Positions 19,601-28,463 of a DNA stretch of 64,000 nucleotides are shown here, one piece after another. Numbering within the stretch: the stretch's first letter is position 1; every line of letters starts with the position of its first letter. The translations under genes were made by a program, and so were the position numbers. The notes under the pieces are model-generated. The model searched no databases and had not been told where the DNA came from. It was given only the letters and a program-made list of their open reading frames with translations. This DNA comes from Coraliomargarita algicola (GTDB lineage: Bacteria > Verrucomicrobiota > Verrucomicrobiia > Opitutales > Coraliomargaritaceae): contig NZ_CP138858.1 of the NCBI RefSeq assembly GCF_033878955.1, positions 5,235,001 through 5,299,000 on the forward strand. The letters run 5' to 3'.

Positions 19601-19672
19601 GGTGCCAATACCATTCGTCTAAGCACCGTCGAAAATGGCGGTATGTATATCGATGAAATTTCAGTGCGATAA
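16637..19672 (+). CDS. GH2 beta-galactosidase-like enzyme with chitobiase-C-like and CBM-like tail
   Basis: In-frame starts exist at 16550 and 16601; ATG 16637 gives the best signal peptide (MKMIQTYILFLLAALSVQA). Domains in order are: GH2 sugar-binding sandwich (about 20-160), Ig-like (about 180-270), TIM barrel (about 275-560), DUF4982/GH2 C-terminal domains (about 600-790), a chitobiase-like CHB_HEX module (about 800-880; FYTLDGSTPTTQSTRY) and a CBM6/35-like sandwich to the end (ANTIRLSTVENGGMYIDEIS). The acid/base is Glu409 in VGNETHG and the probable nucleophile Glu469 in GTENPHT. It should cleave beta-linked galactose or a related sugar outside the cytoplasm. It leads a run of five genes spaced 17-33 bases apart. 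Confidence 0.88.
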   Translation: MKMIQTYILFLLAALSVQAARMSFDESWQFTLGDPKGAEQVAFADSDWRVLDVPHDWSIEGEYSKAHRMGDKGGYLPAGIGWYRKTIVVPQEWKGKYVEIAFDGVFMNSTVWANGQKLGTRPYGWSSFAYDISEIVESSGSITFAVRVDNSKQPAARWYTGSGIYAHTWIDVKDKIHVPADGVFVRTQGEAAAIDVELKNTTGTAQSVGVEVVIIDPSGNEVTKEQRSVMVNTDAVQASDFSFQVSNPQRWDIDSPHLYRAVTKVVVAGTVVDTTTTRFGFRDVEWKPDTGMWLNGKNIKLQGVCNHQDAGALGAAVPDKVLRFRIEQLKAMGCNAIRTAHNPQTPTFYDICDEVGMLVMDEIFDGWSKKANHDYGRYHFQEWWERDLTDWIKRDRNHPSIVIYSVGNETHGKVGEDLVALCHELDPTRPVTSGHSSSEYMDVFGVNGASEKTGWFDNLETDRVFIGTENPHTWQVRGYYRTKTWYRNGYPSRSQKPYEIPDLTQEEVFSYDWIDADGRSNRKQIFNSSYDNATVRLTARHSIEQLRDIPNYAGSFRWTGHDYIGEAGYVHGGWPFRAFMGGAIDLANFEKDLFYLYQSQWTDEPMVHILPHWTHPTLKLGTEIPVWVYSNCDEVELFLNGKSLGKQGPGTQWDAMQCEWMVGWQPGELKAIAYKDGKPVCEKIIRTADAPARIALSIDGEPLAKTGKDIVQVRVTTQDAKEEFYPYGENRTAFHVIGPGQIRALDNGSPVDVEQHFRAKDRIAFYGLTRAYVESTGAAGDITLLASCILGEKRQISSELVSIDAQLLSLRGTLAAVSVEIFYTLDGSTPTTQSTRYTKAFAVPLGTTVKALVALDGQPVQILEERFAADEGFVWNVAQDASHGGDQAEDAKLSGAVVSTAGKGFNGKGFVDFGNNKGAYVEWYQENDGDAGEADLTIRYSGKARGASGRAIQLSINGKVIDKQRMLPNTKDWGSDWQTVTVPIRIGRGANTIRLSTVENGGMYIDEISVR

Positions 19673-19704
19673 TTAATTTAGAAATACCTGAGGAAGTGCG
19701 ACTT

Positions 19705-21153
19705 ATGATAAATCGGAATATGCTAAAGGGACTCTTATTCTGTGTGACAGCGACTGCCGCCACGCTGACTTGTAGCGCAGATTCGTTGCCCAATGTGATC
19801 TACATCCTCGCGGATGATCTGGGCTATGGTGAAGTTGGTTACAACGGTCAGGAAAAGATCCAGACTCCCGAGCTCGACGCGATGGCGGCGCAGGGCATGC
19901 GTTTCACCAATCACTACTGCGGTAATTCCGTGTGTGCACCCTCGCGTGCTTCGTTGATGACGGGAAAGCACCCGGGCCATGCGTATATCCGCGCCAACAG
20001 TCCCGGCTATCCCGATGGCCAGACGCCTCTGCCGGAAGGCACCGAGACAGTTGGGAAGCTGATGCAGCGCGCGGGTTACAAGACAGCGATCATTGGTAAG
20101 TGGGGGCTTGGTTCTACTTGGGATAGTGGCCATCCGAACCAACAGGGCTTCGATCACTTCTTCGGCTACACCGATCAGCGCAAGGCACATAACTATTATC
20201 CGGAATACCTCTGGCGAAATTCTGACAAAATCATGTTGGATAATGGCAAAGGGAAAAAGAATGACTATAGCCATGATTTGATGACGGTGGAGGCCCTGCA
20301 GTTTATTGATGACAATAGCCGTTCGACAGGCTCAGGCCAAGCAGCGCAGCCATTCTTTCTATATCTCGCTTATACAATACCGCATACTTCCTATCAGGTG
20401 CCGGATCTCGCGCAGTACGAGAACGAGGATTGGCCGATGAATATGAAGAAGCATGCCGCCATGACTTCGCGCATGGATCGCGACATCGGTGTGATTAAGC
20501 GTCACTTGGAAGCGCTCGGTCTGGCGGAGAATACCTTGATCATGTTCAACAGCGATAACGGCGCACACGGACAGCAAGGCTCGTTGCAGTTCTTTAAGAC
20601 TTCCGGCGAATTGCGCGGTAAGAAGCGCCTTATGTATGAAGGCGGCGTGCGCTCTCCGATGATTGCCTACTGGCCAGGTAAAGTGCCCGCTGGAAGCGTG
20701 AGCGATCACCTGTCCTCTTTCTGGGATATGTTGCCGACCTTTTCCGAACTGACGGGCGAACCCGTGCAAGGCGAGACCGATGGGATTTCGATGTTGCCGA
20801 CACTACTGGGTAATGAGGCTCAGCAGAAGCAGCATAAGTATCTCTATTGGGAACTGTATGAAGGTGTGCCTAATCAGGCCGTGCGCATGGGCAAGTGGAA
20901 AGGCGTGGTTTCGGATCGACGTAAGGGCATGAAGATTGAGCTCTACGATCTCTCTGCCGATGAGGGCGAGCAAAGCGATGTGGCCGCGGCTTATCCGGAA
21001 GTGGTGAGCGAAATTCGTAAGGCATTGATAGAGGCACACGAACCAAGTCCATTCTGGTCGAAAGATAATCAACCGCTCTTTGATGCGCAAGCCGCCTGTG
21101 AAGTGAACGGGGTGCAGCCGATGGTTCTGAAACAGAAGAAGAGGAAGAAATAA
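19705..21153 (+). CDS. S1 family sulfatase (CAPSR)
   Basis: ATG 19705 is chosen over the in-frame GTG at 19696 because GAGGAAG lies 8 bases upstream of it. A signal peptide is followed by VIYILADDLGYGEVG, which supplies metal-binding Asp residues, and the formylglycine site at Cys77 in VCAPSRASLMTG. Other sulfatase landmarks are GKWGLG, the NSDNGAHG metal site, the basic GELRGKKRLMYEGG and AVRMGKWKGV near the C-terminus. It is a typical arylsulfatase A-like exported enzyme needing Cys-to-formylglycine conversion. It sits 32 bases after GH2 and 33 bases before a second sulfatase, so it likely desulfates the same glycan. Confidence 0.94.
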   Translation: MINRNMLKGLLFCVTATAATLTCSADSLPNVIYILADDLGYGEVGYNGQEKIQTPELDAMAAQGMRFTNHYCGNSVCAPSRASLMTGKHPGHAYIRANSPGYPDGQTPLPEGTETVGKLMQRAGYKTAIIGKWGLGSTWDSGHPNQQGFDHFFGYTDQRKAHNYYPEYLWRNSDKIMLDNGKGKKNDYSHDLMTVEALQFIDDNSRSTGSGQAAQPFFLYLAYTIPHTSYQVPDLAQYENEDWPMNMKKHAAMTSRMDRDIGVIKRHLEALGLAENTLIMFNSDNGAHGQQGSLQFFKTSGELRGKKRLMYEGGVRSPMIAYWPGKVPAGSVSDHLSSFWDMLPTFSELTGEPVQGETDGISMLPTLLGNEAQQKQHKYLYWELYEGVPNQAVRMGKWKGVVSDRRKGMKIELYDLSADEGEQSDVAAAYPEVVSEIRKALIEAHEPSPFWSKDNQPLFDAQAACEVNGVQPMVLKQKKRKK

Positions 21154-21186
21154 GCCTCGTCTATTAAAATAACATTGGGAGAAGCT

Positions 21187-22731
21187 ATGATAAAAAAAAT
21201 ATTCATTCTATTATTTGTGTCGGTTGTTGTCTGCATAGCGAAGTCAGATAAGCCGAATGTGATTGTGATTCTGGCCGATGATTTGGGCTATGCTGATGTC
21301 GGTTTTCACGATGTGACGGCGAGCGATGTGCACACGCCGAATCTCGATCGACTGGCGGCTTCGGGTGTGTCGTTTTTGAATGCCTATGCGAGCTCGCCAA
21401 TTTGTAGTAATTCGCGTTTAGCTTTATCAACAGGGCGCTATCAGCAGCGCTGGGGTGCCTATTATTATGCAGAGGGTGGCTTGCCTAGGACAGAGCACAC
21501 TATCGCTGAAATGATGCTTGAAGCGGGCTATCGCACGATGAAGGTCGGGAAGACTCACATGAATGATGGGCCGAAGAGCCATCCGATGAAACATGGATTT
21601 GAGCGCTTCCTTGGCTTTATTCACCATTCTTGGGATTATCATTTGTTGAGCTCAAAAGATGTGCAGGCTTATGAGAATAAGAGACGGGGCAGTCCGCAGA
21701 AAATGACGCAATCCCCGATTGGGCCTCTAACGCGCAATGAGGGTGCAAAAGAGTCGTATGAGGGGATAACGACGACCGAAATTTTTGAACGTGAGGCCAT
21801 CTCGTTTATTACAGAGGAGAGCGATCAGCCGTTTTATTTACGTTTGTCATTCAATGCGGTGCACACGCCGTTAACGCGTGCGCCGAATCCACAGTTAGCT
21901 AAGAAATATGGCATCCCGCTTCGTCCTTTTGATCGTGACGCCGCAGTTTGGAAATACCCCTTGTGGGATCCTGTAAAGCAGCCGAACTACAAGAAGTGGT
22001 ATAGTCAGGCTGCTCACTTGGGGATACCTGATCCTTATGGGAGAAAAATCTATTTAGCGCACTTGGAGCAAATGGATCTTGCGATTGGGAATTTGATGAA
22101 CGCTCTTGAAGCGCAGGGGATTGCCGATAACACCATCATCTTTTTCTCATCGGACAACGGAGGATCGGATCAATCGTATGCGAACAACGGCAATATCAAT
22201 GCGTATAAATACTGCCTGATGGACGGTGGTATCAAAGTGCCTATGGTGTTGTCGTGGCCAGAAAGGTTTGAGAAAGGCACCAGGATTGAAGCAACGGTCA
22301 CACATCGCGACCTGTTTGCGAGTTTATCAGAAATCACTGGTATCGCACCGAAGAAATCGCTGGATGGAAAAAGTCTATTGCCGCTGATCGATGGAAGTGT
22401 TTCGGATTTACATGCGGGCGAAACATTGTTCTGGGACTCAGGAAGGAAACAGGGCAACTGGGTGGCACGTCAGGGCAAATGGAAACTCGTTTACCGTAAA
22501 AAGCCTAAGGATTACAAGGCCTACCAGTTAGATGAAAACGGGCTGGTTAAAAAGGAATTTAAGACAGTGCCGATCGCGAGTGGTTTGCAGCTTTATGATT
22601 TGGAAGCTGACCCAGGCGAAACCAAAAACCTAGCGAAACAGAACCCAGAGCGAGTCACGGCAATGAAAAAGATGTATACCGCATGGCGATCTGAAATGGC
22701 TGAGCCGATCCGGGGGCGGGATGTTAAGTAG
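21187..22731 (+). CDS. S1 family sulfatase with a non-canonical CSNSR active-site motif
   Basis: ATG 21187 follows GGGAGA and starts a signal peptide (MIKKIFILLFVSVVVCIAKS). Metal-binding VILADDLGYADVG and SSDNGGSDQSY are intact, and the basic substrate region (YKYCLMDGGIKVP) is present. The formylglycine position is Cys73 in PICSNSRLALSTGRYQQ: Arg and the second Ser fit, but the usual Pro at the third position is Asn. The core motif recognised by maturases is C-x-P/A-x-R, so maturation may be poor or rely on a permissive enzyme. The rest of the protein looks under normal constraint. It is co-transcribed with the flanking sulfatase and GH2 genes. Confidence 0.9.
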   Translation: MIKKIFILLFVSVVVCIAKSDKPNVIVILADDLGYADVGFHDVTASDVHTPNLDRLAASGVSFLNAYASSPICSNSRLALSTGRYQQRWGAYYYAEGGLPRTEHTIAEMMLEAGYRTMKVGKTHMNDGPKSHPMKHGFERFLGFIHHSWDYHLLSSKDVQAYENKRRGSPQKMTQSPIGPLTRNEGAKESYEGITTTEIFEREAISFITEESDQPFYLRLSFNAVHTPLTRAPNPQLAKKYGIPLRPFDRDAAVWKYPLWDPVKQPNYKKWYSQAAHLGIPDPYGRKIYLAHLEQMDLAIGNLMNALEAQGIADNTIIFFSSDNGGSDQSYANNGNINAYKYCLMDGGIKVPMVLSWPERFEKGTRIEATVTHRDLFASLSEITGIAPKKSLDGKSLLPLIDGSVSDLHAGETLFWDSGRKQGNWVARQGKWKLVYRKKPKDYKAYQLDENGLVKKEFKTVPIASGLQLYDLEADPGETKNLAKQNPERVTAMKKMYTAWRSEMAEPIRGRDVK

Positions 22732-22748
22732 TAGGAGATTTTGTTAAA

Positions 22749-25205
22749 ATGAACTCATTAAAGATAATTGTCGGCTTGGCGGTTTTGTCGCTGCCTTTGG
22801 TGAGTGCAGCCGAACGGGAAACGATCGACTTTAATGGGGGTTGGAAGTTTGCGCGCTTTGGTGCGATGCCCGATGGTTCGCAACTGGCGGAACCCGCAGG
22901 ACTGGAAAAGCCCAGCGCGGATGTATCTGCATGGAGAATATTGGACCTGCCGCACGATTGGGGCATCGAAGGGCCGTTCCGAGCAGAGCTAGAGAATCGA
23001 ACAGGAAAATTGCCGTGGGCGGGCATTGGCTGGTATCGGAAAACGTTCGAAGTTGAGGCGCTGGGGAAACGTGTCTTTGTCGAGTTCGACGGAGCGATGA
23101 GTAACAGCCAGGTCTGGCTCAATGGCGAGTATGTCGGCGAGTGGCCGTATGGCTATGCCTCGTTTCAGTTTGAGCTGACTCCATTTCTGCAGCAGGGAGA
23201 AAATGTGCTTGCAGTGCGTTTGGACAATAAAGAGAGATCTTCGCGTTGGTATCCGGGCGGTGGTATCTATCGCAATGTTCGCTTGGTTAAAACGGCGGCG
23301 ACTCGTGTGGCACATTGGGGCACCTTTGTCACTACGCCGGAAGTTCCTACCACGAGCGCCAGTGTTCACATTCAAACCACTCTGGATGGCGCAGTTGAGG
23401 GCACGGAAGTGCGGCACGAAATTCTCGAAACGGGAAGTAATGGCAGTGGCACGGATTGCACTCTGACGGTGAAGTCGCCCAAGCTGTGGGATTTGCAAAG
23501 TCCGAATCTTTATACATTGGAAACTACGGTGCTGCAGAACGGTGAGGTCGTCGATCGCGAGCAGACAGTGTTTGGTATTCGCACGATTGAATTTACCACC
23601 GATCGGGGCTTTTTACTCAATGGTAAGACTGTGGTTATGAACGGCGTGTGTCAGCATCACGATCTTGGGCCGTTGGGGACAGCCATCAACACTCGCGCGT
23701 TGGAGCGTCAAATCGAGATTCTAAAAGAGATGGGCTGCAATGCGATCCGCACCTCGCACAATCCGCCGGCACCCGAATTTCTTGAACTGTGCGACCGCAT
23801 GGGGATCTTGGTGCAGGTCGAGGCCTTTGATGCCTGGAAAGCGAGCAAGACTCCTAACGATTACAGCCTGCATTTTACTGAGTGGCATGAGCGTGATTTA
23901 CGCGCTATGGTGCGTCGTGATCGCAACCATCCCAGCGTCGTGATGTGGTCGACTGGCAACGAGGTGCGTGAGCAGGGGAATGCTGCTGGAATCAAAATTT
24001 CGCAGCAACTCACAGACATTATTAAGTCCGAGGATATCACGCGCCCTGTCACCGCAGGTTGTAATAACTATCGGGCTGGGTTTAACGGCTTTGAGCAGAC
24101 AGTCGACGTCTTCGGTTACAATTATAAGGCCAAGCAGAATGCAAAGTATTATAAACAGTTCTTGCAGAAGCATCCAGATATCCCGCTCTACGGCAGCGAA
24201 ACGGCGTCCACTGTCAGTTCACGTGGCGAGTATTTCTTTCCTTTTTCCGAGGATAAGTCAAAGGGCTCCGGCGGTTACTTTCAGGTGAGCAGCTATGACT
24301 TCACGGCGCCGTCGTGGGCCTATCGTCCGGATGTGGAATTCGAAGCCTTGGATCGTTACCCGAAAATATTCGGTGAGTTCGTTTGGACTGGATTCGACTA
24401 CATCGGCGAACCGACTCCCTACAATAAGGACAGCACCAACTTGCTGAACTTCACCGATCCGAAGCAACGCGCCCGGATGAAAGCGGAACTTGAAAAACTG
24501 GGCGGTGATATTCCACCACGTAGTTCTTATTTCGGCATCGTCGACCTGTGTGGCTTTCCGAAAGATCGCTATTTCCTGTATCAGGCGCGCTGGCGCCCAG
24601 ACTTGCCGATGGCACACATCTTGCCGCATTGGAACTGGCCGGAGCGAGTGGGGGAGGTCACGCCCGTGCATGTTTATACCTCCGGAGATGAAGCTGAAGT
24701 CTTCCTAAATGGGAAGTCGCTCGGTCGCAAGAAGAAGGGACTATACGAGTATCGTCTGCGTTGGGACGACGTGTTATATCAACCTGGCGAGTTGAAAGTG
24801 ATCGCTTATAAAAACGGCAAGCCATGGGCTGAAGATGTGATGCCGACTGCAGGCGACGCTGCTAAGCTTTCTCTATCGGCTGACCGTTCAGAGATTGCCG
24901 CAGATGGCCGTGACCTGTCGTTTATCACCGTTCAGATTTCGGATCAAGACGGGCAACTCGTGCCTCGTTCGCACAACGAGGTGGCGTTTACCATTGAAGG
25001 TCCTGGTAAGATTGTGGCCGTCGGCAACGGCAATCCTGTCAGCCACGAACCGTTTCAAGCTTCGAGACGCAAGGCGTTCAATGGTCTCTGTCTGGTGGTC
25101 GTTCAGTCAGTCAAAGGCGAGGCGGGCATCATTCGTTTAACCGCGTCCTCCGACGGACTGATTGGACGAACTGTTGAAATTAAAACTTTAAAATCTGCAA
25201 ACTGA
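22749..25205 (+). CDS. GH2 beta-galactosidase (DUF4982 type)
   Basis: The 818-residue secreted enzyme has signal peptide LAVLSLPLVSAAE, then the GH2 sugar-binding domain (PHDWGIEGPF, IGWYRKTFEV, VWLNGEYVGEWPYGYASF), a short Ig-like domain, a TIM barrel, and DUF4982/GH2 C-terminal domains (VHVYTSGDEAEVFLNGKSLG). The acid/base is Glu405 in STGNEVREQG and the nucleophile Glu484 in YGSETAST; FVWTGFDYIGEP follows as expected. It is a paralogue of the first GH2 gene but lacks its chitobiase-like and CBM-like tail. It lies 17 bases after the sulfatase and 29 before the LacZ-like gene. Confidence 0.92.
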   Translation: MNSLKIIVGLAVLSLPLVSAAERETIDFNGGWKFARFGAMPDGSQLAEPAGLEKPSADVSAWRILDLPHDWGIEGPFRAELENRTGKLPWAGIGWYRKTFEVEALGKRVFVEFDGAMSNSQVWLNGEYVGEWPYGYASFQFELTPFLQQGENVLAVRLDNKERSSRWYPGGGIYRNVRLVKTAATRVAHWGTFVTTPEVPTTSASVHIQTTLDGAVEGTEVRHEILETGSNGSGTDCTLTVKSPKLWDLQSPNLYTLETTVLQNGEVVDREQTVFGIRTIEFTTDRGFLLNGKTVVMNGVCQHHDLGPLGTAINTRALERQIEILKEMGCNAIRTSHNPPAPEFLELCDRMGILVQVEAFDAWKASKTPNDYSLHFTEWHERDLRAMVRRDRNHPSVVMWSTGNEVREQGNAAGIKISQQLTDIIKSEDITRPVTAGCNNYRAGFNGFEQTVDVFGYNYKAKQNAKYYKQFLQKHPDIPLYGSETASTVSSRGEYFFPFSEDKSKGSGGYFQVSSYDFTAPSWAYRPDVEFEALDRYPKIFGEFVWTGFDYIGEPTPYNKDSTNLLNFTDPKQRARMKAELEKLGGDIPPRSSYFGIVDLCGFPKDRYFLYQARWRPDLPMAHILPHWNWPERVGEVTPVHVYTSGDEAEVFLNGKSLGRKKKGLYEYRLRWDDVLYQPGELKVIAYKNGKPWAEDVMPTAGDAAKLSLSADRSEIAADGRDLSFITVQISDQDGQLVPRSHNEVAFTIEGPGKIVAVGNGNPVSHEPFQASRRKAFNGLCLVVVQSVKGEAGIIRLTASSDGLIGRTVEIKTLKSAN

Positions 25206-25234
25206 ATCCATTCAAGCATCTCATACGTAATCTC

Positions 25235-28200
25235 ATGCTCATTAAAAAACGAAACTTACTACTAAGCACGTTGCTGCTAGCTGCGCTTTGTCATTCAGCA
25301 TCAGCCGTTGATTGGGAGGACCAGAGTATTTTCCGCATCAACAAGGAAGCGCCACGCGCGGTATCAATGCCGTTCCCGACTGCGAAGGAAGCAGTCAGTT
25401 TGAAGCGCCTTGAGTCGCCTTATGCCATGCTCTTAAACGGCGATTGGCAGTTCAATTGGGTGAAGCATCCAGACCAGCGGTCCGTTGATTTCTACAAGAC
25501 TGATTATGATGCCTCGTCGTGGAAAACGATCAAGGTGCCATCCAATGTCGAACTCGAAGGCTACGGCACGCCGATCTATACCAACCAGCCATATCCCTTT
25601 AAAAAGAATCCTCCTTTCGTGATGACAGAGCCGCCGCGGCGTTTCACGAATTTTGACGAGCGCAACCCGGTGTCCTCTTATCGTCGCACGGTCACGCTCC
25701 CCACTGAGTGGGAGGGACGACAGACTTTCATCACCTTCAATGGTGTCAATTCGGCCTTCTACCTGTGGGTCAATGGACAAAAAGTTGGTTATTCTCAGGA
25801 CTCGCGCACCCCGTCCGAATTTAACATCACCGAGTATCTGCACGAGGGCGAAAACCTGTTGGCAGTGGAAGTGTATCGAAATTCCGACGGCACTTACCTC
25901 GAAGATCAAGACTTCTGGCGACTCTCCGGAATCTTTCGAGATGTCTATCTCTGGTCGAGTGCGCCTCTTCAACTACGCGATTATTTCGCACGTGGTGGTC
26001 TTACGGACGACTACAATAAGGGCACCTTCAGCTTTGAGGCTGATGTTCGAAACCTGACCAGTCATGCTGTCGTTGATTACCAGCTTGAGGTGCAATTGAA
26101 CGATTTGGAGGGCAAGGAAATCTTTAGTCATTCACTTAAAGGAAAAACTGGCAGCACTAGTGAGTTCACCTTGGAGCCACTCGATGTGCAATTCTGGTCG
26201 GCCGAAGCCCCGAATCTCTATCAACTGATCATCGAACTAAAAGATGCCTCAGGCACGATTGTGGATACCTATGCACGAAAGGTCGGCTTCTCGCGCAGTG
26301 AAATTAAGGACGGTCAATTACTCGTCAATGGCCAGCCCATCCTGATCAAAGGCGTCAACCGCCACGATCACGATCCCGACACGGGGCACTACATCTCCGA
26401 GGAGCGGATGCTGCAAGACATCCTCATTGCCAAGCGTAACAACATCAACGCCATCCGCACCAGTCACTACCCGAATGATCCACGATTCTATGAACTCTGC
26501 GATGAATACGGAATCTACCTCTGCGCCGAGTCCAACATCGAATCGCACGGTATGGGGTATGGCAAAGACTCACTCGCTAAAGATCCCACATGGCAAGCGG
26601 CCCATCTGGACCGTGTCATGAACAATGTCGAGGCGTTCAAAAATCATCCCTCGATCATCATCTGGTCGCTCGGCAACGAGGCAGGAGACGGTGTCAATTT
26701 TGAGGCCTGCTCTACCTGGATCCGTGAAAACGAAGACAGCCGAGTCATCCACTACGAAGGCGACCATGCGGTGAGCCACGTTGATTTTTACGGTCCCATG
26801 TATGACTCGCATCAAAAAGTAGTTAAGTATGCGATCGCCCAAAGTAAGAAGCCGCTCTCGGCACAACATCCAGTCATTCAGTGTGAATACTCCCACGCTA
26901 TGGGGAACTCATCCGGCGGCCTCGCCGAATACTGGGATGATATTCACAAATACCGAAATCTTCAGGGAGGCTTTATCTGGGACTTCATTGATCAGGGATT
27001 GCGCCAAACTAAAACCGTCAATGGCGTGACCCAGGAATTTTACGCCTACGGCGGCGACTTCGGAGACAAGCCAAACGACGACAACTTCTGCATGAACGGT
27101 ATCCTCAATGCCGATCGCGAGCCTTCGCCGCAATTGCAGGAAGTCAAAAAATGCTACGAAAACGTCTTCATTAAAAACCTAGGTGCCGGCCGCTTGGAAA
27201 TCACCAGCAACCGTTTCTTTACGACATTGGACGACCTTGAACTTAGCTACGGCATCCTGCTCAATGGGGAAGGGGAACTCGACAAAGTGCTCGCGCTTCC
27301 TGCGATTGAGCCAGGGCAGTCTGCGATCGTAGAGATCGATCTACCTCAGTTTAAGCTCAAGCCAGGCGTCGAAGCCGTGCTCTCCATTGAAGTGCGGCTT
27401 AAACAAGCGACCTCTTGGGCCGAGGTAGGGCACCTCGTGACTTGGCAGCAATTCGTGCTCTCTGGAGATGCTACTCAGGTTCTACCCGAAGCTTTAGCTC
27501 CGACCGTGACCTATCAGCAAGTGAGTGGGCAGACCATCGTCACTGGCGACGGCTTTCAGGTTCGTTTCGATGACAAGACCGGAGCCATCGGCCAGCTCGA
27601 AGTTTCGGGGAAGTCGGTGTTTGTTAAACCGCTGCAACTCAACTTCTGGCGTCCACCAGTAGACAATGACCGTGGCAGTAAACTTCTCGAGAAATCTAAC
27701 ATGTGGAAAAAGGCCGGCGCCCAAGCACAGGTCCAATCCGCCGAAGTGAAACAAGTCGGCAACGATGTGATTCTTAACTATCAGCTGTCGATTCCGGTCG
27801 GGCAAACGACTGCTCAGCTGATCTACAAAGTCTCCGCAGGCGGCGCGATCTTTGCCGATGTCACCGTCACTCCAAAAGGTAAAAACCTCGGACCAGTCAT
27901 ACCGCGTCTAGGCATGCAGGCTCAGGTGAGCAAGGACTTGGTTAACTGGTCGTGGTATGGTCATGGCCCGGATGAGACGATGCTCGATCGACAGCGCGGC
28001 GCCCGCCTCGGCAAGTGGTCGTTAAACGTTGCAGACGCGTGGTATCCTTATTCCAAACCGCAGGAAACTGGCAACCGCACTGGCGTTCGTTTTGCCAGCC
28101 TCAGGGATGATGCCGGGGCTGGTCTCATTATTCGCGGTATCAATGCACCGCTTAATATGTCCGCATATCCCTTTGCGATGAGCGAGCTCGACGCAGGACA

Positions 28201-28369
28201 TCGTCACCCTTGCGATATTAAAACAGGCGGCGTTGTCACGCTCAACATCGACCATGTGCAAGTCGGCGTCGGAGGTGTCAACTCCTGGAAGGCGTTGCCA
28301 CTCAACCAGCACATGACGAAGCCGAACAAGCCGTACCGCTGGCAGTTCAGTCTGCGCGCACAGCCTTAA
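25235..28369 (+). CDS. LacZ-like GH2 beta-galactosidase, exported
   Basis: At 1044 residues it has the LacZ five-domain layout: sugar-binding sandwich (MLLNGDWQFNW, RRTVTLP), Ig-like, TIM barrel, second Ig-like, and the C-terminal beta-galactosidase small-chain domain (about 750-1040; WYGHGPDETMLDR). The acid/base is Glu482 in SLGNEAGDG and the nucleophile Glu551 in QCEYSHAMGN, matching LacZ Glu461 and Glu537. Unlike E. coli LacZ it carries a signal peptide (LLLSTLLLAALCHSASA), so it acts in the periplasm or outside. It ends the tight operon that begins with the first GH2 gene. Confidence 0.95.
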   Translation: MLIKKRNLLLSTLLLAALCHSASAVDWEDQSIFRINKEAPRAVSMPFPTAKEAVSLKRLESPYAMLLNGDWQFNWVKHPDQRSVDFYKTDYDASSWKTIKVPSNVELEGYGTPIYTNQPYPFKKNPPFVMTEPPRRFTNFDERNPVSSYRRTVTLPTEWEGRQTFITFNGVNSAFYLWVNGQKVGYSQDSRTPSEFNITEYLHEGENLLAVEVYRNSDGTYLEDQDFWRLSGIFRDVYLWSSAPLQLRDYFARGGLTDDYNKGTFSFEADVRNLTSHAVVDYQLEVQLNDLEGKEIFSHSLKGKTGSTSEFTLEPLDVQFWSAEAPNLYQLIIELKDASGTIVDTYARKVGFSRSEIKDGQLLVNGQPILIKGVNRHDHDPDTGHYISEERMLQDILIAKRNNINAIRTSHYPNDPRFYELCDEYGIYLCAESNIESHGMGYGKDSLAKDPTWQAAHLDRVMNNVEAFKNHPSIIIWSLGNEAGDGVNFEACSTWIRENEDSRVIHYEGDHAVSHVDFYGPMYDSHQKVVKYAIAQSKKPLSAQHPVIQCEYSHAMGNSSGGLAEYWDDIHKYRNLQGGFIWDFIDQGLRQTKTVNGVTQEFYAYGGDFGDKPNDDNFCMNGILNADREPSPQLQEVKKCYENVFIKNLGAGRLEITSNRFFTTLDDLELSYGILLNGEGELDKVLALPAIEPGQSAIVEIDLPQFKLKPGVEAVLSIEVRLKQATSWAEVGHLVTWQQFVLSGDATQVLPEALAPTVTYQQVSGQTIVTGDGFQVRFDDKTGAIGQLEVSGKSVFVKPLQLNFWRPPVDNDRGSKLLEKSNMWKKAGAQAQVQSAEVKQVGNDVILNYQLSIPVGQTTAQLIYKVSAGGAIFADVTVTPKGKNLGPVIPRLGMQAQVSKDLVNWSWYGHGPDETMLDRQRGARLGKWSLNVADAWYPYSKPQETGNRTGVRFASLRDDAGAGLIIRGINAPLNMSAYPFAMSELDAGHRHPCDIKTGGVVTLNIDHVQVGVGGVNSWKALPLNQHMTKPNKPYRWQFSLRAQP

Positions 28370-28463
28370 TCCGATCCTAAATGATAAAACATCAATCCGT
28401 ATTTTCACAAGAATTCATGCGCACCAGGATATACAACCTGTTTATTTGAATTTCGTTTACTCA

